A stretch of DNA of 64,000 bases from JACPDH01 sp041671505. GTDB lineage: Bacteria; Acidobacteriota; Thermoanaerobaculia; Gp7-AA8. The stretch is from the NCBI GenBank assembly GCA_041671505.1, contig JBAZBK010000024.1:25591-89590 (forward strand), in the 5' to 3' direction. The notes under the pieces are model-generated. The model did no database searches and had not been told where the DNA came from. It worked only from the letters and a program-made list of their open reading frames with translations. Made by a program: the position numbers and the translations under genes. This document shows positions 55,330-63,995 of the stretch, piece after piece. The number at the start of each line of letters is the position of its first letter. The stretch's first letter is position 1.

Positions 55330-55423
55330 GCCCAACGGTAGCGTTCAGCCGCGGCCGTGCGGCCCCGACAGTTTACGCTACTTCGAGAGGTGCGTCGCCG
55401 CCGGCTGAAGCGACTTGTTAGGC
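55330..55423 (-). repeat. attC-like site 2
   Basis: GCCCAAC (55330-55336) and GTTAGGC (55417-55423), with flanking CGCC/GGCG also paired. Inner arms CGTTCAGCCG and CGGCTGAAGCG pair. 94 bp. Confidence 0.85.
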
Positions 55424-55479
55424 GGCGTCACGTCGGAGACTCCCCGTCTCTCGTCTCCTGCTGCTTCGGCAACCGCTCT

Positions 55480-57741
55480 CTACCGTCGGGATGGTCGGAG
55501 CCGTTGAAATTCCTGACGCAGGAAGATCTGAACCGCCCCCCCGAACTCAGGCTCGACCGCCGTGCGTTCATAAACCACCGTGACACTCCCGTCTCCGCGC
55601 GTGGACAGGGAAGGATTCGTTTCGGCCTCGGGTGAGTGCGCAACCGGGACCTCTCCGGTCTCCGCAGGCCGGCCATCGGGTTCGAACCGATGCATGATTA
55701 CATCGTAGTCGTCCCCGTTTCTTCGGCTCCATGACCCGGCAAATTCGCGGCCATTCCAGATCACGACCGGTGACTGAGAGTTGCCTCCGAGATCGGTGGT
55801 GGTCTCGACGCTGCCGCCCGTCGTCAGGAGCGTCACGTCGATGAAAGCAGCTCGCACGTTTGCGATCGGTATCCCGCCCTCGAGGTAGAGGACGAGACAA
55901 CCGCGTTCCGCGCATGCGACGGACCCTGCAGAGGGATCGCTATTGCCGTCCGGCATTGCGGACGCCACGTTCACGGATGGATAGGCAACCATTCCGAGGC
56001 CCGTGTCGAGTCTCCGCACCTTCACATCCCGATGGAGGAAGTTAACCTGTGCCCTCACAATCAAGGCATCGGCCTCTTCCCAGGCGATCGTGACGAACTC
56101 TCCGCTCCTGGCGATCGCGGGTCGTATCTGAGACCGTCGCCCGTCGCCTAACTGAACCGGCTCGGGATCTAGAACGACTCCCTCGGCAGTCACGCGGCTC
56201 GCGACCATCCTCACCTGCTCGCCGCCGTAGAGGTCCCCTTCGCCCCAGACCACGACGAACTGCGCACCGTCCCACACCACCTGCGGCCGCTCCGCAAACC
56301 ACGCCCTGGTCGAGAGTACGAGGGGCTCAGGGTCGAGCAGCCCTTCCCGGGGACTGAAGCGAGCGGCGAGCACACGCTGCGGATCGACCGACCGCGCCGC
56401 GTCGAGCCACACCACCATCGCCATTCCCGCGATCGATGCAATCGACGGGATCCCGGAGTTCGTACTCTCCCGAAGAGGGATCGAGACGTCAGCCGCACCG
56501 CGGAACGTGCCCGCAATGCGAAGCACGTACCCCGTGGGCGACTCCGCCTGCTCTCTCCAGGCAGTAATCAGCTCCCGACCGTCCCAGGCCTGGGCGGCGT
56601 TGTCCTGCCGCAAGCGACAGAACGCGAGCGGCGACCCCTGCGCGGAAAGGTTTTGCACGGGCGACCCGCGCAGATCGAGCAGTGTTCCATAGAGTCGTCG
56701 GCCTTCGGCACTCAGCGTGTCGCCGGTGGAGAGCACCGCGAAGAACCCGCCACGACTTCGTCCCCAAACGCCCCCTGCAGTCGGCGTGGGGCTTTGGTCG
56801 AGAGGATTTCCGTCGCGGTCGAGGCGAAGTATCACGGACTGGTCCAGAGACGTGTTCGTGGTGTACCGCGCGATGTAGAACTCGCCCTGCCAGGTAATGT
56901 CCGCGATATTGCGCTCGGCCGAGAGCGGAAGCTCGAAATCGGGGCGGATGATGCGTCCGTCCAGCGCGTAGATCCGCGCGCGATCGAAGACTCCGCCGAC
57001 CATGTAGCGCACGAGCAGTCTCTCGCCATCGAAGCTCGGCTGGCCAGAGCCTCCGACATTCCAGCCTTCCAGCGGGATCGCCTCGGAGACGCGGCCGTCG
57101 ACGATCGTGGTCATCCAGAGCGCGGCAGTCGGATCGTAGGTGTCGGCAGGGGTGTTCCCGAGCAGCGCGACGACGTGTCCGGCCTCGGCGACCACGTAGG
57201 TTACGTAAAAGCCCGCCGGCGCGACCTCGAACGGTAGTCCGACTCGATCTCCGCTCTCGTCCAGATACGACGCCATCCTTCCGTCCTCAGAAACCAGCAG
57301 GTAGAGAGCTCCGGTCCACACGATCCAATTGATCGTGCCGCCGCTCAAATGAACCGTGCGTTCGATCCCATTGGGGCCGACCAGAGCCGCGTCCGTTCCG
57401 CCGCCTCGCCCGCAGCTGTAGGAGACAAGGTAACTGCGCGTCCCTCCCGTCACGCCGCGGAGGGAGCCTCCGGAGCATTGCGCGGGAATCACGGAGAATC
57501 CAAGCGGGTCGAGAAGCTGCCCGGACCTGCTCACCCGGGCTGCTCGAAGACTCAATGCCGACCATACGACGAGGTAGTCGCTTCCGTCCGACGCAACCAA
57601 GCCGTAACCGACGTCGCGGGCCGGCGCGATCGCGGAGCTCTTCAGGGGGCGCTCTGGCCCGAGCTCGGGTCCCGCGGCGCCAGCCGCGAGCATCGCGGAA
57701 CAACAGAGCAGCGAAAGCGCGAGCAGGATGAGCGGACGCAT
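55480..57741 (-). CDS. Secreted propeller-like protein, cassette gene
   Basis: 753 aa, large for a cassette. Signal peptide MRPLILLALSLLCCSAMLAAGA. The mature part is made of repeated strands of the type DGSDYLVVWSA, DGAQFVVVWGEGDLYGG, NGREFAGSWSRRNGDDY and WDGRELITAWRE, which look like beta-propeller blades. No catalytic motif. Proteins of this sort are frequent in Acidobacteriota and may bind ligands or substrates outside the cell. attC-like site 2 follows its stop by 57 bases. Confidence 0.8.
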   Translation of the reverse strand: MRPLILLALSLLCCSAMLAAGAAGPELGPERPLKSSAIAPARDVGYGLVASDGSDYLVVWSALSLRAARVSRSGQLLDPLGFSVIPAQCSGGSLRGVTGGTRSYLVSYSCGRGGGTDAALVGPNGIERTVHLSGGTINWIVWTGALYLLVSEDGRMASYLDESGDRVGLPFEVAPAGFYVTYVVAEAGHVVALLGNTPADTYDPTAALWMTTIVDGRVSEAIPLEGWNVGGSGQPSFDGERLLVRYMVGGVFDRARIYALDGRIIRPDFELPLSAERNIADITWQGEFYIARYTTNTSLDQSVILRLDRDGNPLDQSPTPTAGGVWGRSRGGFFAVLSTGDTLSAEGRRLYGTLLDLRGSPVQNLSAQGSPLAFCRLRQDNAAQAWDGRELITAWREQAESPTGYVLRIAGTFRGAADVSIPLRESTNSGIPSIASIAGMAMVVWLDAARSVDPQRVLAARFSPREGLLDPEPLVLSTRAWFAERPQVVWDGAQFVVVWGEGDLYGGEQVRMVASRVTAEGVVLDPEPVQLGDGRRSQIRPAIARSGEFVTIAWEEADALIVRAQVNFLHRDVKVRRLDTGLGMVAYPSVNVASAMPDGNSDPSAGSVACAERGCLVLYLEGGIPIANVRAAFIDVTLLTTGGSVETTTDLGGNSQSPVVIWNGREFAGSWSRRNGDDYDVIMHRFEPDGRPAETGEVPVAHSPEAETNPSLSTRGDGSVTVVYERTAVEPEFGGAVQIFLRQEFQRLRPSRR

Positions 57742-57905
57742 GCCACTGGTACGACGTTGCGAGGTGCCGCGTCTAGAACTTCAAATGCGAACAGGCGACG
57801 AGCTCCGGCGTCGACCCGAAGCAGACCTACTGCCCCGCATCCGATCGAGCTGTCGCGCGTCTCGAAGGTCCAAGGCGTTAACGGCACGCCAGCGAGGGCG
57901 GAACC

Positions 57906-58009
57906 GCCTAACGGCTGCGCCTCCCTCCGGCCCAAGGCGCATGCACCGATGTCACCGGACTTCGAACTTCGAGTCGCGCGTTGGCGACGGTTGCATGCGT
58001 TCGTTAGGC
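57906..58009 (-). repeat. attC-like site 3
   Basis: GCCTAAC (57906-57912) and GTTAGGC (58003-58009) with CCGCC/GGCGG extension. Inner arms GCGCATGCACCG and CGGTTGCATGCG pair imperfectly. 104 bp, just after the stop of the next minus-strand gene. Confidence 0.85.
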
Positions 58010-58026
58010 GGCAGACAGGGAACCAC

Positions 58027-58680
58027 TCACCAGAACTTGAGCAGGCTGCGCTTTCGCCTGAACCGTAGGAGTGGAACGTCCTCCGGTTCGATGAGCGAAT
58101 CGTCCATAAAGCCTTCGAGCTGGTAGCCGAAGAGCTCTTTGAGCGCGGCCTCCCCCAGTTCGAGGGGATGAAACGGGAACGGATATGGATCTTCTCCTTC
58201 GTCGAGCTCCTCCGGATCGATGGCCGGGTGCTGCCCAGCCCAATAAGGAAGCTCGAACGGCAATCGAGGACCGATATCCTCGAGTATGCCGCTGTCGGGA
58301 GATAAGCTCAGCGAGCGAACGAGTGTGCCTTGTTGCCAGACCGCGAACGCGAACCAATCAACCACGCTATGCATCGCGTGGAGGTAAACCGTCTCGGTTC
58401 CCGGGCCCTGCAGGAATCTCTGTTCCAACTTCGATGGGTAGTCGATCCCAAACTCCTTTGCCGCCAGAATCGACAACCCGTTGAACGAACCGATGTCGAG
58501 CTCATCATCAGGTGGACAGGTGTACGACAAGTCACCTGCGTCGAGCGGTTCAAGCCGCTCCTTCGAGAATAGAGTCTCGGCTAGCGCTGAAGTCGCGGAA
58601 CGATCGAGGACGGGGTTCTCGCGCAGGATCTCGCGGACGTCGCCACTGCTGCGAACAAGCATCCAGGTCTTCGCTCCCAT
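58027..58680 (-). CDS. DUF6928-like protein, cassette gene
   Basis: 217 aa. The start MGAKTWMLVRSSGDVREILRENPVLD and the segment WFAFAVWQQGTLVRSLSLSPDSGILEDIGPRLPFELPYW, then HPLELGEAALKELFGYQLEG, resemble DUF6928 proteins as I remember them from actinobacteria. Function unknown; probably soluble. A family best known in actinobacteria within a cassette array suggests transfer between distant phyla. Confidence 0.65.
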   Translation of the reverse strand: MGAKTWMLVRSSGDVREILRENPVLDRSATSALAETLFSKERLEPLDAGDLSYTCPPDDELDIGSFNGLSILAAKEFGIDYPSKLEQRFLQGPGTETVYLHAMHSVVDWFAFAVWQQGTLVRSLSLSPDSGILEDIGPRLPFELPYWAGQHPAIDPEELDEGEDPYPFPFHPLELGEAALKELFGYQLEGFMDDSLIEPEDVPLLRFRRKRSLLKFW

Positions 58681-58703
58681 GACCCTCCAGATCGTTCCGT
58701 GTC

Positions 58704-58806
58704 GCCTAACGCCTGGCGCTAACCGGCAACCACGCGCCCGGGACAGTTTATCAAGTTGCGATGCATGGTGTTGCGCGTGGTTGTCCGGTTCAATGGCTCA
58801 GTCAGC
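58704..58806. repeat. attC-like site 4 (one core degenerate)
   Basis: GCCTAAC (58704-58710); inner arms GCTAACCGGCAACCACGCG and CGCGTGGTTGTCCGGTT pair well. The right core is GTCAGCC (58801-58807) instead of GTTAGGC. It shares TTGCGATGCATGG with sites 6 and 7. Located between oppositely oriented cassettes. Confidence 0.7.
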
Positions 58807-58839
58807 CGCCGGTTCCGAATATATCCGTTTTGATATACG

Positions 58840-59190
58840 TTGTGCCCGACGGAGAAGCTTGTTTGGCTCCACGGCGAGGTTGAGACCCCGCCGTTCTCGA
58901 AGGAAGCACGGCTCGAGGCTGGGTTCCTGCTGCGACGGTTGCAGCGGGGAGAGCTGCTCTCCCTACCCGCCTCGAGGCCGATGCCGACGATCGGGCGTGG
59001 CTGCCACGAGCTCCGGGTGAACGACGCCCGGAAGAGCTGGCGGCTCGTGTACGCCGTGGAGCATGACGCGATCGTTCTTCTTGAGGCGTTCGAGAAGAAG
59101 ACCGAGAAGGCGCCGAAGCAAGTGATTGATTCTTGCCGCGAACGCCTGATGAGGTTTCGACACACCGTACGCGAGGAGGAGAGCCGATGA
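58840..59190 (+). CDS. HigB/RelE-like toxin (phage Gp49-like), cassette gene
   Basis: 116 aa from GTG. Features of the Gp49/HigB toxin family: WLHGEVETPPFSKEARLEAGFLLRRLQRGE, GRGCHELRVNDARKSWRLVYAVEHDAIVLLEAFEKKTEKAPKQVI. The Arg and Lys of RVNDARKSWRLVY and the K-K-T segment are positions of the RNase site in this family. By analogy it cleaves mRNA at the ribosome. Its stop overlaps the antitoxin start (ATGA). It is oriented opposite to the other cassettes. Confidence 0.85.
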   Translation: MCPTEKLVWLHGEVETPPFSKEARLEAGFLLRRLQRGELLSLPASRPMPTIGRGCHELRVNDARKSWRLVYAVEHDAIVLLEAFEKKTEKAPKQVIDSCRERLMRFRHTVREEESR

Positions 59191-59504
59191 AAGCTAGCAA
59201 GCGAACCGCGCTGGAGAAGGCTGGATGGACCATTGGGTCTGCCGACGATTTTCTCGAACTCTCCGCGGATGAACGCGCATTCGTGGAAGTGAAACTTGCC
59301 CTGGCTGAGGCACTGAAACTGCGACGCGAGCGAAGAAAGCTCACTCAGGCCCAGGTGGCAAAGCTGCTCGGTTCAAGTCAGCCACGCGTTGCGATGATGG
59401 AGGCTGCCGACAAGTCCGTGAGCGTCGACCTCCTCGTGCGGTCACTGCTCGCAATTGGTGCGACACGTGGAGATCTCTCTAAGGTGCTCGCGAGTAAGCG
59501 CTGA
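59187..59504 (+). CDS. HigA-like helix-turn-helix antitoxin, cassette gene
   Basis: 105 aa from ATG 59187 with GGAGGAGAG. The helix-turn-helix is LKLRRERRKLTQAQVAKLLGSSQPRVAMMEAADKSVSVDLLVRSL, an XRE type. It should neutralise the HigB-like toxin and repress the operon, as in HigBA pairs where the toxin gene comes first. attC-like site 5 follows the stop by 8 bases, matching its plus orientation. Confidence 0.88.
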   Translation: MKASKRTALEKAGWTIGSADDFLELSADERAFVEVKLALAEALKLRRERRKLTQAQVAKLLGSSQPRVAMMEAADKSVSVDLLVRSLLAIGATRGDLSKVLASKR

Positions 59505-59512
59505 TCTCCGGC

Positions 59513-59567
59513 GCCTAACGTTCCGGTCCAGCGGCGGCAGAATGCCGTCCGCTGCAACCGGTTGTCA
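59513..59567 (+). repeat. attC-like site 5 (short, degenerate)
   Basis: Starts GCCTAAC (59513-59519) right after the antitoxin stop; inner GGTCCAGCGGCGG... and CCGTCCGCTGCAACC pair. The right end has GTTGTCAGC in place of GTTAGGC, about 55 bp in all. Confidence 0.6.
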
Positions 59568-59580
59568 GCTGGCAGCGATG

Positions 59581-61080
59581 CTACTTCACCAGTTCGATCT
59601 CGCTCAGCTTCCAGGTCTTATCGAACCAGGGCTCGAGCGGGCCGTAGAGCCGGAACAGCATGTTCCACCCCTTGCCGGGGATGGTCTGGATCCAGTTGTG
59701 TTCCATGCCGGACGGGGCCTTCGGCCCGAAGTAAACGTCCGCGGAACCATCCTTGTTAACGACCAGACCCTTGTCCAGACTGCTCACCTGAGGAAAGTCC
59801 TGATCGGTTTGCAGCATCGAACGGGTCTGGTTGTCGTACACGATCGCGGACCAGAAGTCCTTTACGGGAGCGTTAGGCAACACATGCAACCGATAGGTCT
59901 TGCCACCGTCCAGCGGATTGCCTTGGGAATCGACGATGCCGACGGCATACTGGGAGCCTTGTCCGACCATCTTGGCTTCCATGGCCGGTGTCACGCCGGT
60001 GGCATAGAAGTAGAAGAAAGCGGCTGCATCCAGATAGGCCACGCCGGGCTGCTTCTCGAACTTGTAGCCACCCAGCCACTGGCGCCAGGTGCTGTTCGGA
60101 TAGTAGAACGCCTCCGGGATGCGACTCTGGTAGGTGAGGGTTCGCGCGGTAGCGTCGCCCACCGCGGCAGCCTCGGTCAGGATCGCCTTCATGCGGGCAT
60201 CCGGCGCGAACGGCTTGCCCTTCTCGATGCCGATCGAGGCAAAGAAGCCCAGGGTGATCGGATCGACCGACTCGACGGGTTCGTTCTGAATGACGTAGTT
60301 GAGAAGCTCCCAGAACTGGTAGTCCGCCGGCGCCACCGTGGAGAAGTCTCGATTGGACACATTGACGAAGGTGTTGGACGGTGGATTGGCCGACTGCGCC
60401 AAGGGGTAGATCCGCGTGTTCTCGTGCAGACTCTCGATCGCGGGCTTGAGGTCCCCTTTCACCGGCATGTTGCGCCAGACGAGGATGGACTCGAACGTGG
60501 GAACGCGTACGACCATGTACCCTTCCGGCACTTCGCCCTTGTACCCGGGAGGCAGCAGAAGGTACTTGCCGCCCTTGCCCTGGTCCGGACCGACGATGCC
60601 GATATCGGTCACGTATCTGAACCAGAAGTCGTCAATCATGCCCAGCGTTCTGGGGGGCACTTCGACCACGAGCGGACCGTCATGAAGATTGATCCAGATC
60701 CAGGTGTAGGGCGTGGTCGCGTTTGCCGTGAGAAAGATCGAACGCGCGTTCATGGTTGCTTCGAAAGTCGGGATGGTGACGTTCGCGGGGCCGACTCCCA
60801 GCAATCCCTCACGCAGTCCCGCCATGTTCACCGGCGCCAATGCCAGCAGGTAGGCCTGTACCGCGCGCTGGAAGTCGAGGTTGTCGTAGACCTTCTCGAC
60901 CGTCGTCTTGTCCGGAAATCCATCGAAAAAGTTCAGCGTGCCCAGCCGCGTTTCCATCTTGTCCGGTGCGGCAATCCCGGCCGGAATGTCCGTGGTCATC
61001 TTCAGTTTCGGTGGAGTGCTCGCCAGAACCATGCTTGCAGTGAGCCCGCAAACCAGCAGTGCCGCCAATCGATTCTTCAT
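59581..61080 (-). CDS. DUF1254/DUF1214 protein, cassette gene
   Basis: 499 aa. Signal peptide MKNRLAALLVCGLTASMVLAS. N-terminal DUF1254 (FDGFPDKTTVEKVYDNLDFQRAVQAYLLALAPVNMAGLREG, TTPYTWIWINLHDGPLVVEVPPRTLGMIDDFWFRYVTDIGIVGPDQGKGGKYLLLPPGY) and C-terminal DUF1214 (FWSAIVYDNQTRSMLQTDQDFPQVSSLDKGL; VYFGPKAPSGMEHNWIQTIPGKGWNMLFRLYGP). Function unknown; the proteins are periplasmic or extracytoplasmic. At 1.5 kb it is a large cassette, and its codon use looks slightly less GC-biased than neighbours. Confidence 0.9.
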   Translation of the reverse strand: MKNRLAALLVCGLTASMVLASTPPKLKMTTDIPAGIAAPDKMETRLGTLNFFDGFPDKTTVEKVYDNLDFQRAVQAYLLALAPVNMAGLREGLLGVGPANVTIPTFEATMNARSIFLTANATTPYTWIWINLHDGPLVVEVPPRTLGMIDDFWFRYVTDIGIVGPDQGKGGKYLLLPPGYKGEVPEGYMVVRVPTFESILVWRNMPVKGDLKPAIESLHENTRIYPLAQSANPPSNTFVNVSNRDFSTVAPADYQFWELLNYVIQNEPVESVDPITLGFFASIGIEKGKPFAPDARMKAILTEAAAVGDATARTLTYQSRIPEAFYYPNSTWRQWLGGYKFEKQPGVAYLDAAAFFYFYATGVTPAMEAKMVGQGSQYAVGIVDSQGNPLDGGKTYRLHVLPNAPVKDFWSAIVYDNQTRSMLQTDQDFPQVSSLDKGLVVNKDGSADVYFGPKAPSGMEHNWIQTIPGKGWNMLFRLYGPLEPWFDKTWKLSEIELVK

Positions 61081-61122
61081 CTCGACCTTCTTTCGGTTTC
61101 GGATTCGGGAGTCTTCTTAACC

Positions 61123-61226
61123 AGCCAACGCCTAGAGCTCACCGGCGACGGCGCGCACGGCAAAGTCTAACACCTTGCGATGCATGGAGGTGCGCGTCCG
61201 CATCCGCTGCACGCGCTGAGTTAGGC
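61123..61226 (-). repeat. attC-like site 6
   Basis: Left core AGCCAAC (61123-61129) is degenerate; right core GTTAGGC (61220-61226) is intact and contains the TAA stop of the next gene on the minus strand. Shares TTGCGATGCATGG with sites 4 and 7. Confidence 0.75.
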
Positions 61227-61622
61227 GCCAGTCCCGACGCGGCGCCGAGCCTCTTCTGCCAACTCTTGGACCTCATTCGCATGCTCACTCACCACGTGGC
61301 GGACACCGAAGCGGTCGCGGAACACGAAGTTCGCTCTAACGAGGTCGACCCCTACCAGATCTGACCAGAAAACCCACTTCTTCCCGAAGATTGTTTCGAA
61401 TGAAATCCCATCGTCGTTCACAACCGCGCGACGGGAGGTCTCGAATGCGAACCAGCAGCCAAGAACCAGGACTCCAAATGGGGGGAGAATGTCGCCCCGA
61501 GTCAACTCACGGAGTTCGATGAACTTGACAAGGAGTGGATACGCAGCAGCCATGAACCACATCGTTGGTCCGACGAGCTTCCAAACGCTACTGAGCTTGA
61601 CGATTCTCGGTGAAAAACTCAC
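61221..61622 (-). CDS. Small membrane protein, cassette gene, unknown function
   Basis: 133 aa. Two hydrophobic helices (GPTMWFMAAAYPLLVKFIEL and PPFGVLVLGCWFAFET) precede a soluble domain with a PH-like strand pattern (DGISFETIFGKKWVFWSDLVGVDLVRANFVFRDRFG). The stop TAA lies inside GCCTAAC of the attC-like site, showing that gene and site travel together. Confidence 0.7.
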   Translation of the reverse strand: MSFSPRIVKLSSVWKLVGPTMWFMAAAYPLLVKFIELRELTRGDILPPFGVLVLGCWFAFETSRRAVVNDDGISFETIFGKKWVFWSDLVGVDLVRANFVFRDRFGVRHVVSEHANEVQELAEEARRRVGTGA

Positions 61623-61635
61623 GCAAATTATCGGC

Positions 61636-61735
61636 GCCTAACGGTTGCCGCTAACCGGCGGCACTCCGCACGGCGAATTCTAACAGATTGCGATGCATGG
61701 TGTTGCGCGTTGGCGTCCGGTTGACTGAGTTAGGC
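61636..61735 (-). repeat. attC-like site 7
   Basis: GCCTAAC (61636-61642) and GTTAGGC (61729-61735), perfect cores. Inner arms CTAACCGG and CCGGTTG pair. 100 bp. Strong similarity to site 4. Confidence 0.88.
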
Positions 61736-62152
61736 CTCCCTCGGGGCCACGCTCTTTCTCTTGAACTCCTTTCCGGGAAACAGGCGAGCGAATGGCTCTC
61801 TGCCGAGGAGGAACAGAAGGGAACTCTCCGCGCTCGCGGAGATGTGAACGTCACCCTCGTGGCAGAACAGAATCTCGGGGCCGCCTTCCGGCAACTGAAA
61901 GAAGATGTCTGCCTCAGCGGGCCCGGAGATCCCCTGTTCTATCGATTCCCTGAGAAACCGATCCATCCACGCGGTACCCACTTTCATCGGTACGTACCAG
62001 AGATCCGGGTGCAGTTTCGAAAGTGTTCCGTAACTGACCAGGACGATTCCATCGCCCAAGAGTTCGCGAAGAGCCTGCGGAAACAACTCCCAGAGCTTCT
62101 CCAACTCTTCGGACGAGAGAGGCGGCGATGTGTACTCGATTCGGTCTGTCAT
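61730..62152 (-). CDS. Unrecognised cassette protein
   Basis: 140 aa from ATG 62150-62152 (MTDRIEYTSPPLSSEELEKLWELFPQALRELL). Soluble; rich in aromatic and acidic residues (DLWYVPMKVGTAWMDRFLRESIEQGISGPAEADIFFQLPEGGPEILFCHEGDVHIS). No family recognised. The stop TAA lies inside the attC core. Resembles short orphan proteins typical of integron cassettes. Confidence 0.7.
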   Translation of the reverse strand: MTDRIEYTSPPLSSEELEKLWELFPQALRELLGDGIVLVSYGTLSKLHPDLWYVPMKVGTAWMDRFLRESIEQGISGPAEADIFFQLPEGGPEILFCHEGDVHISASAESSLLFLLGREPFARLFPGKEFKRKSVAPREA

Positions 62153-62157
62153 GGGCG

Positions 62158-62262
62158 GCCTAACGTATGCGGCCAAGCGGTATCTACGCGCCCGCACAGC
62201 CGCAACCGCCTAGCTAAACTTGGAGCGGCGCGTAGAAATCCGCTTGAGAAGCCCAGTTAGGC
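62158..62262 (-). repeat. attC-like site 8
   Basis: GCCTAAC (62158-62164) and GTTAGGC (62256-62262). Inner arms CCAAGCGGTATCTACGCG and CGCGTAGAAATCCGCTTG pair with an unpaired base, as in the extrahelical bases of attC. 105 bp. Confidence 0.88.
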
Positions 62263-62502
62263 GTGCCGACGTTTGGCAGGCTTGCGCGGGAGTTTGGCTG
62301 TCTTCCCCGCGACGCGAACCAGGGTCCGGAGCGCCTCGTTCACCGACTTTGAGTCGGGAAATCGGACGGCCAAATCCGGTTCCAGCAGGATGACATTGGT
62401 TCCTGCGGCGAAGCGATTGGCGTACTTGCCCCGGACGCCTCCGGAGAAGTCGTACTCCGGCCTCATGTCATCTGACTTCAGAGGTTTAGATGCCTTTTCC
62501 AT
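62257..62502 (-). CDS. BrnA-like antitoxin, cassette gene
   Basis: 81 aa from ATG 62500-62502. DMRPEYDFSGGVRGKYANRFAAGTNVILLEPDLAVRFPDSKSVNEALRTLVRV matches the BrnA/CopG-like antitoxins that follow BrnT genes. Its start overlaps the end of the BrnT-like frame by 17 bases, the usual toxin-first order. The stop TAA lies in attC-like site 8. Confidence 0.85.
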   Translation of the reverse strand: MEKASKPLKSDDMRPEYDFSGGVRGKYANRFAAGTNVILLEPDLAVRFPDSKSVNEALRTLVRVAGKTAKLPRKPAKRRHA

Positions 62503-62761
62503 ATTGCTTCGATTCACGGGCCGTGGCCCGCCGTGCGCTGATGATGCGTATATCTTCGGCGATGTCAGCGTGCGACACAACGAGCAGTCGCGCCTGCGCC
62601 GACTGGCCGACGGTGAGAAACCGGAACTCAGAGACCGAGTGCTCGGGATCCGGAACGGTGGACGAGAGGGTGTCCCGGAAGATACTCACAGCCTCCTCGA
62701 ACGACACCTTGTGTTCTCGAAGGTTCGCCGCAGCCTACTTCGGATCGTAGATGAAGTTCAT
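62486..62761 (-). pseudogene. BrnT-like toxin with an in-frame amber codon
   Basis: The full frame from ATG 62759-62761 reads MNFIYDPK, then TAG (62735-62737), then AAANLREHKVSFEEAVSIFRD and onward to RLLVVSHADIAEDIRIISARRATARE. All of this is BrnT-like, including the part before the stop (F-x-DPxK-AxxNLxxH). Translation could restart at a GTG (codon 19), but the N-terminal strand would be missing. The antitoxin remains intact. It is either inactivated toxin or an amber read-through. Confidence 0.8.
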
Positions 62762-62796
62762 TCTACTTTTCGATTCTCAAAACTTGATCTCAGTAC

Positions 62797-62898
62797 GCCT
62801 AACGCGAGCGCTAAGCGGTTTCGACGCGCCCGCGCTGCCCGAACAGCTTACAGCACGCGGTGTGGCGCGTTGAAACCCGCTTGAGCGCCTTGTTGGGC
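62797..62898 (-). repeat. attC-like site 9
   Basis: GCCTAAC (62797-62803) and GTTGGGC (62892-62898). Inner arms GCTAAGCGGTTTCGACGCGCC and GGCGCGTTGAAACCCGCTTGAG pair. 102 bp. Confidence 0.85.
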
Positions 62899-62930
62899 GG
62901 CGCCAACGAAGCCGAGCGGGTTTGCTACCG

Positions 62931-63704
62931 CTAGCGCGAAGGCTGAATGATCGTCACCGCGGACGTCTCGTTATTGGTGACTGAGACGAACCCCCAAAAC
63001 CGGGTTTCCGGTCGCAGCGAAGTTGCGCGAAGGCGGAGTGGAGCGTCCTCCGTCGTGCTCGGTGCGAAAGCGATCTGCGCGTATGCCGGAATGCCGCCAA
63101 CGTCCGCCGGACCGGGCGGATCCAGGTAGGCCGAATCCTGCCGTATCAACCGACCAAAGTGATCGATCTGATCAATCCAAACGGTGACACCAGCCTCAAG
63201 GCTGTAAAGGCGGAGCATGACGCGGAAACTTGAATTCCGAGGAATTCCGATGAAGTTCAATTCGCCTGAAGAGAAGTCGTCCGTCCGTACCACTGGAAGT
63301 TCAACACCCGCCGACAAACTCTCGCGTGAGCGATCACGAAACCTCGCATGAATTTGCAGGAATCCACTCGCTGGAAACTCGAACCACTGCCCATGCGGTT
63401 GGATGAGTTCGACGAGTTGGGTACCTTGGGGTGGATACGTGTTGATCTCGTCACAGCAGCATGCCACGGAGCAAGACCCGAAGTAGTAGACGATGGGTTC
63501 GTCAGCGGTGTTACAAACCCATAGCTGCGTGTCCCAGACGGAACCGTTTGCTCCCGGCTGACCGAGGGCAAGAACCGGAACAAGCACCCTCGAGACCGAC
63601 GGCGACGTTTCCGCGGCTGGTGCCGCGGCGATCGTGGAATCGGCTGCCGCCAGGGATGCCGGAAGGAGCGCCATCACGATCAGCAGTCGAGCGAACCAAC
63701 TCAT
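62931..63704 (-). CDS. Secreted protein of unknown function, cassette gene
   Basis: 257 aa. Signal peptide MSWFARLLIVMALLPASLAAA. The mature part is a beta-rich sequence with a Cys cluster (YFGSCSVACCCDEINTYPPQG) and ends with VSVTNNETSAVTIIQPSR. Similar secreted proteins with VPVLALGQPGANGSVWDTQLWVCNT are found in Acidobacteriota, but I know of no assigned function. Confidence 0.7.
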   Translation of the reverse strand: MSWFARLLIVMALLPASLAAADSTIAAAPAAETSPSVSRVLVPVLALGQPGANGSVWDTQLWVCNTADEPIVYYFGSCSVACCCDEINTYPPQGTQLVELIQPHGQWFEFPASGFLQIHARFRDRSRESLSAGVELPVVRTDDFSSGELNFIGIPRNSSFRVMLRLYSLEAGVTVWIDQIDHFGRLIRQDSAYLDPPGPADVGGIPAYAQIAFAPSTTEDAPLRLRATSLRPETRFWGFVSVTNNETSAVTIIQPSR

Positions 63705-63746
63705 GGAACGATGCTAGTCGGTGTCTGGCTATTGGTCAAACAAGCC

Positions 63747-63840
63747 GCCCAACGCCTGCCGCTCAGCCGGCCCGGCGCGGCACGCTGATGATACAACTTA
63801 CGGACACCGTGGCGCGCGCCGGGATCGGCTGCAGCGGCGA
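63747..63840 (-). repeat. attC-like site 10 (right core missing)
   Basis: GCCCAAC (63747-63753) and inner arms GCTCAGCCGG / ATCGGCTGCAGC pair, but the right core is absent. The sequence changes to GACTGTGTGAAAAC at 63841, as if another element had inserted there. Confidence 0.6.
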
Positions 63841-63995
63841 GACTGTGTGAAAACTCCTGGCACGTGGATTGCTGGTCCACCGAGCATGTCGGATTCGTGC
63901 GAGATTTCGCCTAACGGACCACTGCCTCCCTGAGGCCATCGCGATTGCAACGCAGAAAGTCCACTGATTGGCGCGCTTCGCGGGTTTTCACACGT
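63841..63995. mobile_element. Possible short insertion element bounded by GTGTGAAAAC inverted repeats
   Basis: GTGTGAAAAC at 63845-63854 faces GTTTTCACAC near 63983-63992. The 128 bases between contain GCCTAAC (63909-63915) but no gene. It could be a miniature element or two ends of other insertions. Confidence 0.35.
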
